From positions 124,001 through 188,000 of the forward strand of contig DATNPX010000034.1 of the NCBI GenBank assembly GCA_036702975.1: DNA of 64,000 nucleotides, given 5' to 3'. This DNA comes from DATNPX01 sp036702975 (GTDB lineage: Bacteria; Cyanobacteriota; Vampirovibrionia; Obscuribacterales; Obscuribacteraceae). Made by a program: the position numbers and the translations under genes. Shown here one piece after another: positions 8,966 through 17,945 of this stretch. A model generated the notes under the pieces. It was not told where the DNA came from. It ran no database searches and saw only the letters and a list, made by a program, of their open reading frames with translations. Within the stretch, counting starts at the first letter, position 1. Each line of letters starts with the position of its first letter.

Positions 8966-9670
8966 ATGAAAGCGATTGTATTGGAGGTGGATGTGGCGAA
9001 ACTATTGGTCGTGGAAGACGACATCAGCGTGGCTAAAGTTCTGAAGGAATGGTTGGACGCGCTGGGGCATCTCGTCGAACATGTTACCACCGGTGAAGAT
9101 GCGCTTCAGATGTTGACAAACTTCAAATATGAGATCATTTTGCTTGATTGGGAGTTGCCTGGAATTTCTGGGGTGGATGTTTGCGCGCGCTTTCGCAAGA
9201 GCGGCGGTCAGGCGTACATCATGTTTACGACCGGCAAGGGCGATATTGCAAGTAAGGAGGAAGCACTTGGCCTCGGTGCCGACGATTATCTTGTGAAACC
9301 TTACGATTTGCGGGAAGTGACTCTGCGTATCAACAGCCTGATGCGTCGGCCAATGATTCTCTTAAGTAATGATCTCACTATCGACGGTGTTCATCTCGAC
9401 CCTGATTTGAGGGTAATGACCGTTGGCCACAAACAAGTGCATTTGATGCCAAAAGAAGCAAAACTGCTTGAGTATTTAATGAGGCACCCGAACAGACCTT
9501 CTGGTACTCAAGTTTTGCTGGATGCCGTCTGGCCTTCCGACGCTGACGCCTCAGTTGATACCATTCGTACCTGGATGAAAAACCTCCGTATCAAGCTTGC
9601 GGAAGTCGGCAAAGCTAACCTGATCAAGACCATACCGAGAGCGGGCTACTTGATCGAATGCGAAGCTTGA
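8966..9670 (+). CDS. OmpR/PhoB-family response regulator
   Basis: A receiver domain (~10-125: LLVVEDD acidic pocket, phospho-acceptor Asp in IILLDWELPG, Thr in MFTTGKG, Lys in LVKPYD) is followed by a winged-helix DNA-binding domain (~135-230: HLMPKEAKLLEYLMRHPNR, VDTIRTWMKNLRIKL, TIPRAGYLIE). All receiver residues are intact. Two starts compete: ATG 8966 with GGGAG 7 nt upstream, and GTG 8993 with GGAGG 5 nt upstream, which gives the canonical VAKLLVVEDD N-terminus (225 aa). The stop lies 29 bases from the end of the convergent kinase pair, its likely partners. Confidence 0.93.
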   Translation: MKAIVLEVDVAKLLVVEDDISVAKVLKEWLDALGHLVEHVTTGEDALQMLTNFKYEIILLDWELPGISGVDVCARFRKSGGQAYIMFTTGKGDIASKEEALGLGADDYLVKPYDLREVTLRINSLMRRPMILLSNDLTIDGVHLDPDLRVMTVGHKQVHLMPKEAKLLEYLMRHPNRPSGTQVLLDAVWPSDADASVDTIRTWMKNLRIKLAEVGKANLIKTIPRAGYLIECEA

Positions 9671-9699
9671 CCTCGTTACCCTGAAGAAGCCACCTAAAT

Positions 9700-11655
9700 T
9701 TACAAGTCGTCCTCCTCACAACTAAATGCGGTTTCTGAAGCTGGAGGTTCAGCCGGGTCTGACTGGGGTATGGAAAGCCAAAGACGGTTGCCACAACCGT
9801 GCCCGAAGATAGCTTGCAGCTCCTGATTATCTAAATCGCACACCTCACGGTCAAGACCAACCGTACCCCCATGCAATGAAACTAACGCTTTCAATACCCC
9901 AGCTGCCAGAGAATCATCGGTATACGTTTGTGATACAGCTTGCTCTTCGTCAGCGCGACCTAAATGATCGAAGAATGAGCTTCTGGTTTTGATATCGACC
10001 GGTTCGCTATCGTCGAAAACGCTAATCTCGAAGGAGGCTGATTGCTTAGCTGCACTAAGGTAAAGACGAATTTCGGATTCTCGGTCATCCCGCGGTTCCT
10101 TTTGTGTAGGCACCAGTCTCCTCTGCCGATTGATCATTAGTCTAAGCATGTTTGTAACTGCCAGCACGATTACCGTTTCATCAGCAAATATTTTGCTGTC
10201 CTCCATTTTTATCACCTTTATTTCAACTTGCGCAGCAGCTGCTTCCGGCGCAATGTTTTTGAGTGCCTTCTCAATAGAATTGCAAGCAGTGAATAGCTTT
10301 TTCTCGATTGTCCACATTCCTGCCGCTATTTTTTCTAAATTGAGCAAGTCGTTGACAAGATTCAACATCTGTGAAGTTACAGCCGACATATAGATCAGAG
10401 GTTGCGCCGCCTCGGGTCTGAGAGCTCCTACCATGCCGCTTTCTAGCATCAGGTGGAAACCTCGGATGGATGAAAGTGGATTGCGCAGGTCATGCCCAAC
10501 CATCTGCAATATTCCTTCTCTAAATTGTTGTGCTGCACGCAACGCCGTTACATCGTGCGCAACACAAATAAACGCACTGTCAGCCTCCGACCATTTGGCT
10601 GACCAATTGGTAATCGATTCACTACCGTCGCTGCGTAATATGCGCAAGTCAAATGGTGCTATCCAAGTTGCACCAAGGGAGCTATTGAGCTTCTCAGCGA
10701 AAAACTTTTTCTCGCCTTGTATAAGAAAATCCGATAAGAGTGCACCCTGCAAGTAGCGTGGTTCATAACCCCAAAGTCTGGTAGCCGCTTCATTGACCGA
10801 TATGATTCTTCCTTCCTCTGACAGCGCACACAGTACATCTCGACTTCCGCGAATGATCGCCTGCTGTTTTCTGGTCAGTTCCAGTATCTGCTGCGCCATC
10901 GAATGGAATGCTCGATCGAGTTGCGCGACCTCGTCTTCTCCGGACTGTGCTGGCAGAACACTTCTATCTTCTCGGAAACGCAAGACATTAGCCAATACGA
11001 GATCGAGCCTAATTCTCATCTCATTGTTGAACATGAAGAATATCATCACCATCAAGCACATGTTTAGCAGAACGCCTGAGGCAAAACAGTTGATGAGATT
11101 TTCCTCGACTGAAAGTTGCAGGGCAGGGTTCTCAATATCCGTGAGAAATTTAGGAAGGGAAGCACATAATGCAATAACTTGGTGCACACTAAGAGTCAGC
11201 TGGCTCTCCATCTGAGGTGAAATTTGCTTGTCTGTTTCAATTTCAGTCTCGGCCTTTTGAACCAGGGTGGAAAGTGCGTCAATCAATTCGCCGATCTTCG
11301 TTACATCTATCTGCTCAGGACCAAGAGTGTTACCATGGCCGAATCCATGCCACTGCTCGGTAAGTTTAATCAACCATTCCTTCAATCGATCGCGATCATT
11401 TTCTATCGATGCTAATGCCGGATGATGATTGTTTAGCATTCCAATTACTCGTTGCACTTGTGCAAGCGTCAAAAGGACTACCTCAGCAACAGCTCCATAT
11501 GTTGAGCTGGTCTCGTTCAACTCAAAAGCAGTCTTGTCGACTGACTGTTGGAGTTGATGCCAACCGATGAAAAGGTACACTTGCAGCACGACGGGAATAG
11601 TAAATAGCAAAAGTATTTTCTGAATGAGCATCAGATTTTGCAGGTGGCTGAACAT
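9700..11655 (-). CDS. Sensor kinase B: intact H-box, degenerate ATPase domain
   Basis: 651 residues: N-terminal TM helix (~10-30), periplasmic domain (~35-190), second TM (~190-210), HAMP-like linker, PAS domain (~265-370), DHp domain with H388 in MVGHDLRNPLSS, then a CA-like domain that has lost its ATP-binding residues. The N-box reads TNMLRLMINR with Leu505 where Asn should be, the G1 box DxGxG is FDDSEP (547-552), and the G2 box is missing (DDSLAAGVLKA). It should accept phosphate but not bind ATP normally. Its ATG overlaps the stop of kinase A by one base (TGATG at 11657-11653), so the two are translationally coupled. It is a diverged paralogue of kinase A. Confidence 0.9.
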   Translation of the reverse strand: MFSHLQNLMLIQKILLLFTIPVVLQVYLFIGWHQLQQSVDKTAFELNETSSTYGAVAEVVLLTLAQVQRVIGMLNNHHPALASIENDRDRLKEWLIKLTEQWHGFGHGNTLGPEQIDVTKIGELIDALSTLVQKAETEIETDKQISPQMESQLTLSVHQVIALCASLPKFLTDIENPALQLSVEENLINCFASGVLLNMCLMVMIFFMFNNEMRIRLDLVLANVLRFREDRSVLPAQSGEDEVAQLDRAFHSMAQQILELTRKQQAIIRGSRDVLCALSEEGRIISVNEAATRLWGYEPRYLQGALLSDFLIQGEKKFFAEKLNSSLGATWIAPFDLRILRSDGSESITNWSAKWSEADSAFICVAHDVTALRAAQQFREGILQMVGHDLRNPLSSIRGFHLMLESGMVGALRPEAAQPLIYMSAVTSQMLNLVNDLLNLEKIAAGMWTIEKKLFTACNSIEKALKNIAPEAAAAQVEIKVIKMEDSKIFADETVIVLAVTNMLRLMINRQRRLVPTQKEPRDDRESEIRLYLSAAKQSASFEISVFDDSEPVDIKTRSSFFDHLGRADEEQAVSQTYTDDSLAAGVLKALVSLHGGTVGLDREVCDLDNQELQAIFGHGCGNRLWLSIPQSDPAEPPASETAFSCEEDDL

Positions 11656-13640
11656 CAGGTTTCGCCCTCCTCAGTCGAGCGCGCGAATTTTTTATGCGCT
11701 GCGAATTTTGGAAGGTAAATACTGAATGTTGAACCAACACCAACATTGCTTTCTACTTCGATTGTGCCGCCGTGCAGTTCTACCAAGGTTTTGCATACAT
11801 GAAGCCCGACTCCAAATCCACCGTGAACTTTGCTGTCAGCGGCGCTTACTTGTCTGAATCGATCGAAGACTCCAGCTAACGCGTGCGCCGGTATCCCTTC
11901 ACCTTCATCTTTCACATTTATTTGCAAGTAGTGCCCGACAGTGTTCACAAAAAGCGCAATTTTTCGCCCCCTCGGCGTATATTTGATGGCGTTCGAAAGG
12001 AGATTGGCAATAACCTGAGCAAGTCGGGCTTCATCGCCGTCGATGCTTTCATCGCAGTTTGTCAGTTCGAGGATGACACCTTTTTCAGAGGCCAGAATTT
12101 GAAAGCTGCTCAGGAGGTTGGTAAGCATCAAATTAACATCAATTGCGGCAATTGAAAGTTCGAGCGAGCCCTTTTCCGTTGTCTGGTAGACGTGCAGGTC
12201 CTCTATAAGATCCAACATGCGTTTAGTGCTACTGTCGATAATTGGCAGTAGAGTCTTCCCTCTCGCATTTAGCTCGACGAATTCGTCGCTATGAAGACGA
12301 GAATGTAGACCCTGCAGAGTTGTGAGACGCTCCCTAAAACCAGAGTCAATGATTGAAACCATCTCCTGATAAAGACGTTCGCTCTGGCGCTGTTCAGATA
12401 TTTCGTGAACAACGGCGAAAAAAGCTTGATCAATCGCCGACCAGGACAAAGACCAGAGCGAGTCGACCAGTACACCGGACGCGTGATTGAGTGATATATC
12501 AATGCTAAAATCCGTGGTCTGGTTTGAGGATGCAGCTTTTACAATAGACAGTCGCTCAACAAAACGACAATATTCATTGCTATCCATAAGTTGCGAAAGT
12601 GGCTTGTTTCTGAGCTCTTTACTCCCCAATCCGGTAAATAAAAGACAGGCTTCATTTACTTCTGTTATTAGTGCGGCTTCCGTAAAACTCAATATCAATA
12701 ATGACGAATCGTTTAGTAACGACAGTTGCACTTTCGTAGCTTCCTCAAAGCTTTTCGCCATCTCGCGTAGTGTCTTGTCCAACGTTGAGATTTCATCGTC
12801 TCCTCTCATTGGCTCAGGTAAAGGCTTTTTCTCGGCGAAACGGCGGCTATTGTTAAGAACTTCGTTGAGACGACGAGTAATCCTCGAGACTAGAACAATT
12901 AGAATGCCTATAAAGGCACACAAATTGACGATGCTGAGTAAAAGCAGCAGACGCGCCCAGCTCTTTCGTTCAGCCAGACGGAAGGCGGCGGTTTGTCCAC
13001 CGGCTGGAACCTGAATTTCGCAAGCGGCTACAAATGAACGTTGTGCGTCTGCTAATAGCTCTCTAGCCCGAGATAGACTTGCTCCCTCTGGATTAGTCAA
13101 AGCCATTTGCTCCAGGCGTGTCTCTTTTCCGTAGACTTGGTCGAAAGAGTGGAGCTTTTGGATATAGTCGTGGCTTAAAAGCCAACTGGAGTCTTCCTTA
13201 TTCCGCTTATCAGCATAGCGGTCATTAAAGTCATTCCATACTTGAACTGCTCTTCTACCTTGGACCCAGTTCGTTTTGTAATTCTCTAAATACGGTCGCA
13301 GCAGTTCATCTGTTTTGCTGGCATTGTTGTACCAGGGCCAAAGCATCGCTTCGACATGAACTAGCATTGCGTGACGGGATAGCATCAGCTTCATGATGGC
13401 GCAATCATATGTGCCCTGAATGTAGCTCTGTTCGATCGAATGGCGCGTGGCAACGGTGAGGATGATTAGACCTGTCGTCAGCAAGATCTGCACAAATGCT
13501 GGTACTGAAAGAGCAAGCAGTCCTTGTTTCAGCAGGCTGGAGCGGAACCATCGGCCAACGCTGATTCTGCTTGAAGTGAAGCAATTTTGATTCGCCTTTG
13601 TGGCGTTCTGCTCGTTCACCAGTTCTCTGAGGCGGAGCAT
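11655..13640 (-). CDS. Sensor kinase A: no acceptor His, intact ATPase domain
   Basis: 661 residues in the same order as kinase B: TM (~40-64), periplasmic region (~65-225), TM (~230-252), HAMP, PAS (~305-415), DHp, CA. In the H-box MVSIIDSGFRERLTTLQG aligns to MVGHDLRNPLSSIRG of its neighbour, placing Ser433 at the phospho-His position. The CA domain is complete: N-box NLLSNAIKYTP (N550), DEGEGIP (578-584), FDRF, GGFGVGLHVCK (607-617) and HGGTIEVES. It should bind ATP but cannot autophosphorylate on the normal residue. It is first in a two-gene leftward operon with kinase B. No Shine-Dalgarno is evident at the ATG at 13640. Confidence 0.9.
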   Translation of the reverse strand: MLRLRELVNEQNATKANQNCFTSSRISVGRWFRSSLLKQGLLALSVPAFVQILLTTGLIILTVATRHSIEQSYIQGTYDCAIMKLMLSRHAMLVHVEAMLWPWYNNASKTDELLRPYLENYKTNWVQGRRAVQVWNDFNDRYADKRNKEDSSWLLSHDYIQKLHSFDQVYGKETRLEQMALTNPEGASLSRARELLADAQRSFVAACEIQVPAGGQTAAFRLAERKSWARLLLLLSIVNLCAFIGILIVLVSRITRRLNEVLNNSRRFAEKKPLPEPMRGDDEISTLDKTLREMAKSFEEATKVQLSLLNDSSLLILSFTEAALITEVNEACLLFTGLGSKELRNKPLSQLMDSNEYCRFVERLSIVKAASSNQTTDFSIDISLNHASGVLVDSLWSLSWSAIDQAFFAVVHEISEQRQSERLYQEMVSIIDSGFRERLTTLQGLHSRLHSDEFVELNARGKTLLPIIDSSTKRMLDLIEDLHVYQTTEKGSLELSIAAIDVNLMLTNLLSSFQILASEKGVILELTNCDESIDGDEARLAQVIANLLSNAIKYTPRGRKIALFVNTVGHYLQINVKDEGEGIPAHALAGVFDRFRQVSAADSKVHGGFGVGLHVCKTLVELHGGTIEVESNVGVGSTFSIYLPKFAAHKKFARSTEEGET

Positions 13641-13672
13641 GTCTGTGCAGGTAAGTTAGTTCGCCTGGTTGG

Positions 13673-14106
13673 TCAGCTGGGCAAAAATCCTGTCATTTCA
13701 ACAAGCCGCCCTTCATCACTATACCTGACGAAACTAGAACCAAGACCAATTACATTACCTGCTCCGTTATCATATGCCAGTGAAAGGGCGGAATCGAGCC
13801 GATTACATAACCAGTAACTCGTTGCACCACTTCCGGTTTGGCAAGCGATATGTCGGGGGACCCTAACGCCTTTTTTAACAGACCGGAGATGGCATTCTGA
13901 TCAGCACCCACCATAACGAGCGCATGGTCGCCTTTATCGGTTTCGAACAGCAATGTCTTTACCATCTGCCTCTCACGGAAACCCAGAACTTTGGCCACGT
14001 TAGCTGCCGCAATGGTGGCCGCACAATCTAAAGAGAAAGCGGCAACGAAATAAGCGACCTTGCGCAAAAGTAAAGTACAAGCGCCCTCTCTCCCCGCAGA
14101 TTCCAC
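13673..14106 (-). pseudogene. YbaK/EbsC-type aminoacyl-tRNA deacylase, decayed
   Basis: The main frame (13750-14106, 118 codons) contains the YbaK core: AATIAAANVAKVLGFRERQM, VKTLLFETD, ALVMVGADQNAISGLLKK, and VTGYVIGSIPPF. The family is usually about 155-165 residues. Here the frame departs after PPF and ends in HWHMITEQVM. A different frame just downstream (to the TGA at 13673) reads SSFVRYSDEGRLVEMTGF, which resembles a family C-terminus, so a frameshift with internal loss is likely. The first ~28 residues also do not match. Intact members hydrolyse misacylated tRNA such as Cys-tRNA(Pro). Confidence 0.6.
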
Positions 14107-14256
14107 TTAACGAGGCTGCGGGTTGGTCCGAGATTAAAATAACGGGAATCAGTTCCAACGATTCCACAATCAATTTTCCGCTTTAACGTCACATTTACGT
14201 CGCTCGAAGGAGACTACCGTCACGAAAGCGTTCGATTCGTCGGGGGGAGGATTGAG

Positions 14257-14883
14257 ATGAGCGAAGCCAGAAATAATGCAAGTGACGCTGTAAGAGACAA
14301 CGTCACACCAGCAAAGGACTCAAAGAGTGCAGCATCTGATCGACTCTGGAGTGACAGCTACTCTCAAACCGCTGGCGGAAGCGCAAATCCGAACAAGCAA
14401 CTTAAACAAAACAACACAGCAGACATAGGTGCACAAGGTCTTCCAAAGGTTGATCTCTACGATTCCAGATCGCTTGCGACTGACAAGAACACAACCTCCA
14501 CCACCGATTCAGTCAAGCCAAACAATGCCCCCGTGGATTTTAGCAAGCAGAATTTTCTAAACATCAATGGCAAAAACTTCACTGAACAACACACAGACAA
14601 AGTCACAGGAAACCTAGATATTAGACACTTCGATGATTCAACAAAAACTTACGACGAAGTTATCAGAAACAAAAACGGAAGTATATTGAGTCGCAAACAC
14701 GATGACCCAGATAACACATCTGAGCGCAACTACAACGGTCTAAACTACACTGAGATATCAGTCGATAAGAAGACCGGCAACAAGACCTTCACAGCCTACG
14801 ACGACACAAAGAAGACGGCTGATTCAGTAATCCGCGACAAAGATGGAAAGCTCCTTATTCAGGTCTTCAATCAGAAGCCATAG
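14257..14883 (+). CDS. Hypothetical protein with two C-terminal repeats
   Basis: 208 residues; GGGGGAGGATT just upstream provides a strong Shine-Dalgarno for the ATG at 14257. The first ~95 residues are Asn/Ser/Asp-rich and look disordered. The rest holds two imperfect ~42-residue repeats, NFTEQHTDKVTGNLDIRHFD followed by TYDEVIRNKNGSIL, and NYTEISVDKKTGNKTFTAYD followed by TADSVIRDKDGKLL. These resemble short beta-hairpin wall or surface repeats, but there is no signal peptide. No family was recognised. Confidence 0.65.
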   Translation: MSEARNNASDAVRDNVTPAKDSKSAASDRLWSDSYSQTAGGSANPNKQLKQNNTADIGAQGLPKVDLYDSRSLATDKNTTSTTDSVKPNNAPVDFSKQNFLNINGKNFTEQHTDKVTGNLDIRHFDDSTKTYDEVIRNKNGSILSRKHDDPDNTSERNYNGLNYTEISVDKKTGNKTFTAYDDTKKTADSVIRDKDGKLLIQVFNQKP

Positions 14884-14911
14884 TTCAATCTCGCAGCGCT
14901 CGCTATCTGTG

Positions 14912-15901
14912 CTACTTCAGAGGAGCAAACATATGCTTTTCAAAACTGTCCACCTTCCTCTTGTGGGGGCTCGACAACTTAAGCTCGCATCGCGGAAATT
15001 TTGCTTTCAAGTCATCTAAATCTTGCGCATGTATAGAAGGAGGAAGTTCGATGCTACTGAGTGACTTCAGTGCTCTAAGCTTGAGAACACCTGCTTTTGT
15101 AACCACCGTGTCATCCAACGTGATGTTCCGTAGCTTTTGCAGTGGAAGGAGATTGTCTAAACAGCGGTCATCAACGAATTTATTTCGACCGAGTAAAAGT
15201 GATTCCAGCGTAGAGCATTTCCCTACCGTTTTAATCGCCGCATCTGTTAGGTGAGTGCCACGTATATTCAGCACTTTCAAATTTCGAAACTCAGTCAGAT
15301 ATATGAGATTTTCTTGATTCAAATTGGTGAAGGAAAGGTCGATATCTGTGACTCCCGGTAGCTTCGCCAAATCTTTCAAACATTCCCCGTTAATTGAAGT
15401 TGTAAAAAAGTTGATATGCTCTAGCTTCTTAAATGAAGGGAGCGAAGCTATGGCTCCGTTTTCACTGATGTCCGATTGAGCTAAGTCGAGATACTTTAGG
15501 TTCTTCAATACCTCTGCCTCCCGGAGTACGGCGTCAGTGATACTGTTGTTTTCATAAAAGGAACAAAATTTCAATCTCAGGCCATCGATAGGAGTCGCTG
15601 CGGCCTTTCGAATTACCGGCGGCGACTTGCTTACAGCCGTACCAGCGTAAAGCATCAAATAGGAACTAGACGGCACATCCACCGTTATTTTGCCTCTTGC
15701 TTCTCCCACATATGTGTCCTCGGAACTTCTGTCCTTTGGATCAAGGAACAATTTTCCAAGAGACACATCGCCATCGAATTGAAGAAGTCGAGTCTCTGTA
15801 TGTTCCGGCGCTGATTTAGTGGATTTTGCATCACTTGGAGCCGTGGCAGCAGCAATCAAAATAGACATTGATACGATAGCGAGCAACTGAGTTCGAAGCA
15901 T
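14912..15901 (-). CDS. Secreted leucine-rich-repeat protein (paralogue 1)
   Basis: 329 residues with a signal peptide (MLRTQLLAIVSMSILIAAAT, cleavage near SDA-K). An N-terminal beta domain (LGKLFLD; GKITVDVPSSSYLMLYAG) precedes 6-7 LRRs (~125-300), for example LKYLDLAQSDISENGAIASL and LKVLNIRGTHLTDAAIKTVG. It ends FEKHMFAPLK. The same layout, including the SLGxLxhxP and GxhTVxhPxxxxLMLxxG blocks and an H-h-F-x-P-h end, recurs in the LRR protein at 42647-43654. LRRs suggest protein or surface binding. It converges on the repeat protein at 14257-14883. Confidence 0.8.
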   Translation of the reverse strand: MLRTQLLAIVSMSILIAAATAPSDAKSTKSAPEHTETRLLQFDGDVSLGKLFLDPKDRSSEDTYVGEARGKITVDVPSSSYLMLYAGTAVSKSPPVIRKAAATPIDGLRLKFCSFYENNSITDAVLREAEVLKNLKYLDLAQSDISENGAIASLPSFKKLEHINFFTTSINGECLKDLAKLPGVTDIDLSFTNLNQENLIYLTEFRNLKVLNIRGTHLTDAAIKTVGKCSTLESLLLGRNKFVDDRCLDNLLPLQKLRNITLDDTVVTKAGVLKLRALKSLSSIELPPSIHAQDLDDLKAKFPRCELKLSSPHKRKVDSFEKHMFAPLK

Positions 15902-16144
15902 GAAATGAGATCCAAATTCGCCAGTTAGCCAGAACGACCCGGTGCGTATATTACTATACTTATAAAACTGCTAGCTGGTGGAGAGTGGCTGAAGTCTTTA
16001 CGGCTATTTCCCCCGATTCTGGAAAAGACCTGCAAAGGCTCAGAATCTGAAAAAGTTTCATAGTTCGAAGCTGAAAATTCTGCAACAAAGGTGCAACAAC
16101 TGAATCCTAAGATGATTTTGTTGAAACCAACCGGGGTTGAGGAA

Positions 16145-16600
16145 ATGAAAAAGAGTTTGCTAACTGCAGTTCTGGTTCTTGTGGCAGTGATTGGTCTTCC
16201 CGCCCACGCGCAAGAATGGGACATGCAGCCGGCAGCACAGCCGCAAGCCCCTAGTGAGGCACTACAAGTAGCGGCGCAACCACAATCTGATTTCGATGTG
16301 AGCGACTTGCAACAGCAGCAAGTCCCTACTACCGGCACCCAAGCTCCTGAGAATCTGCCAGTTTGCCGCACTGCAGTTCTCGCGAAAATTAGTGGGCCAG
16401 TTATGAAAAACGGATTGCCACCATGCAACCTGGACAGCTTCGTCGCGGCTTCGGGAAACAACCCTAATATCTACAATGTCGGCACTTTCGATCTGCAACA
16501 AACAAATTGGAGCCCAATCAATGAAGGCATCAAAGGTGGTACCGCCGAAGGGCTGACCACCGGCGTGCGGTACAACACGCCCAGCGTTTATGCCAACTAG
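16145..16600 (+). CDS. Small exported hypothetical protein
   Basis: 151 residues from the ATG at 16145, preceded by GGTTGAGG. The signal peptide MKKSLLTAVLVLVAVIGLPAHA ends in a good AHA-Q cleavage site. The mature protein is Gln/Pro-rich at first, then carries two Cys (PVCRTAVLAK, GLPPCNLDSF), which could form a disulfide, and ends in a Gly/Thr/Asn-rich tail. The frame is open upstream to 16091, but the signal peptide fixes the start. No family was recognised. Confidence 0.7.
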   Translation: MKKSLLTAVLVLVAVIGLPAHAQEWDMQPAAQPQAPSEALQVAAQPQSDFDVSDLQQQQVPTTGTQAPENLPVCRTAVLAKISGPVMKNGLPPCNLDSFVAASGNNPNIYNVGTFDLQQTNWSPINEGIKGGTAEGLTTGVRYNTPSVYAN

Positions 16601-16813
16601 GATTTGTTGGAATCGATCAAGGTTAAGAATCCGGTGATTTGGTGATAACCCCGAGTTGTACACTAAAACTGAGAACCGAGCGAAGTCAAAGACCAAATTA
16701 TTGGCCAACCAGATTCGTGCCACTTTTGCTCATCCCAGTTCCAAATCCACAGAGTTCGCGGAGGGGCATAGAATGCCGATACTTTCTCCGGTGAGGGTGC
16801 ACCGAGTCTCGAA

Positions 16814-17662
16814 TTAAATCAGACCTTCCGTCCCCGTGGGCAATGCCTGCTGCGTAATCGCGCATTCTTTTTCGAGTGACGGAGCGCCCTTAGCACCAAA
16901 TGCCGTTCCGATCAAATAAGTATATGTCGTGAGGCTATGTTCGCAGGGAATGCTGAATTTCACAATTGGTTTGTTATTTTCATCGGTGGGGTTGAGATCA
17001 ACCAGCTGTGTGACGTGTTCGTAGAGCGGAGGTGTCGGCATTTTCGGCACAATGTCTGCTCTATTGGCGATTCGGTAAGTCATTGGCACCACATGATTAT
17101 AATTTGCGGCAAACAATGGATCCCCAACCCTTGGGCTCGCAAATGTATATACGGTAGTGTCCCAAGGTGAATTAATGGCGGCATCGAGTCCAACCAGGGT
17201 TGCCAGTGCTCCGCCAAGGCTGTGACCGCATACCGTTATTGTTTTTACTCCAGCTAAATGACCCTGGAGAGCTTCGATTAGTGACGGTACCGGTTTAGCC
17301 AGATTTGTTGTAGAAAGCGATTTGTAGATTGCGCTGAACCCATCCTCTGAAAAACCAACAGCTCTTGGTACTGGGCAAGGCATTGGAAGAAACATCAAGT
17401 CGTGAACCCATTCCCAAACGCCCTCCGTCCCTCTGATAGCGATAATCGCGTCTGTTCCATCCCGCAACACGAAACCGTAACTTATACGGTCTCCCCCCCT
17501 GTTGGGGTTGATGTCCGTCGCCAAGTCATTACCGATTAGACGCGACAGCACCATATAACTACCGATGTTGGCACCTGGTACGATGTCACTAATATCAGCG
17601 CTTGGCACATCGTAAGCCTTAAGAATAATATTTGCAAGCAAAATAGCTCTGTCAGCATCCAT
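16814..17662 (-). CDS. Class 3 lipase-like alpha/beta hydrolase
   Basis: 282 residues. The nucleophile elbow GHSLGGALATLVGLDAA is typical of fungal-type (class 3) lipases. The catalytic Asp is probably in RIANRADIVPKMP and the catalytic His in CEHSLTTYTYLIG. The oxyanion region reads DAIIAIRGTEGVWEWVHDL. No signal peptide is evident from the ATG at 17662 (MDADRAILLANIIL); the frame extends upstream to 17698. It likely hydrolyses acylglycerols or other esters. It stands alone, divergent from the decarboxylase gene. Confidence 0.85.
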   Translation of the reverse strand: MDADRAILLANIILKAYDVPSADISDIVPGANIGSYMVLSRLIGNDLATDINPNRGGDRISYGFVLRDGTDAIIAIRGTEGVWEWVHDLMFLPMPCPVPRAVGFSEDGFSAIYKSLSTTNLAKPVPSLIEALQGHLAGVKTITVCGHSLGGALATLVGLDAAINSPWDTTVYTFASPRVGDPLFAANYNHVVPMTYRIANRADIVPKMPTPPLYEHVTQLVDLNPTDENNKPIVKFSIPCEHSLTTYTYLIGTAFGAKGAPSLEKECAITQQALPTGTEGLI

Positions 17663-17945
17663 TTGTTTTTTCCTTTTTGCATTGTGAGGCAACAGCAAAA
17701 CCGCCCCGAGAAGAAACGAGTTGGTATTAACTGCTAGGGAATCCGGGATGCCACTCGAAATTATACTTTAGGCGGACGTTTAGCAGTCCGTTGAACGCCT
17801 GATCGACCACGCCACAAACAAAGAATTACAGAGCAACTTTTGGATTGTTTGCGCCCGTTTGTTTAGCCTAAGATGTGAATGCGAATCGGGTTTATCGCTA
17901 AAGCGATTGAGACCTACAGCAGCACGAGTGAGAGACAAATACACA

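Noticed and set aside
16077..16100. GCAACAA repeated 11 bases apart before the 16145 gene
   Set aside because: Differs from the CGCAA sites in core and spacing; kept out of that set.
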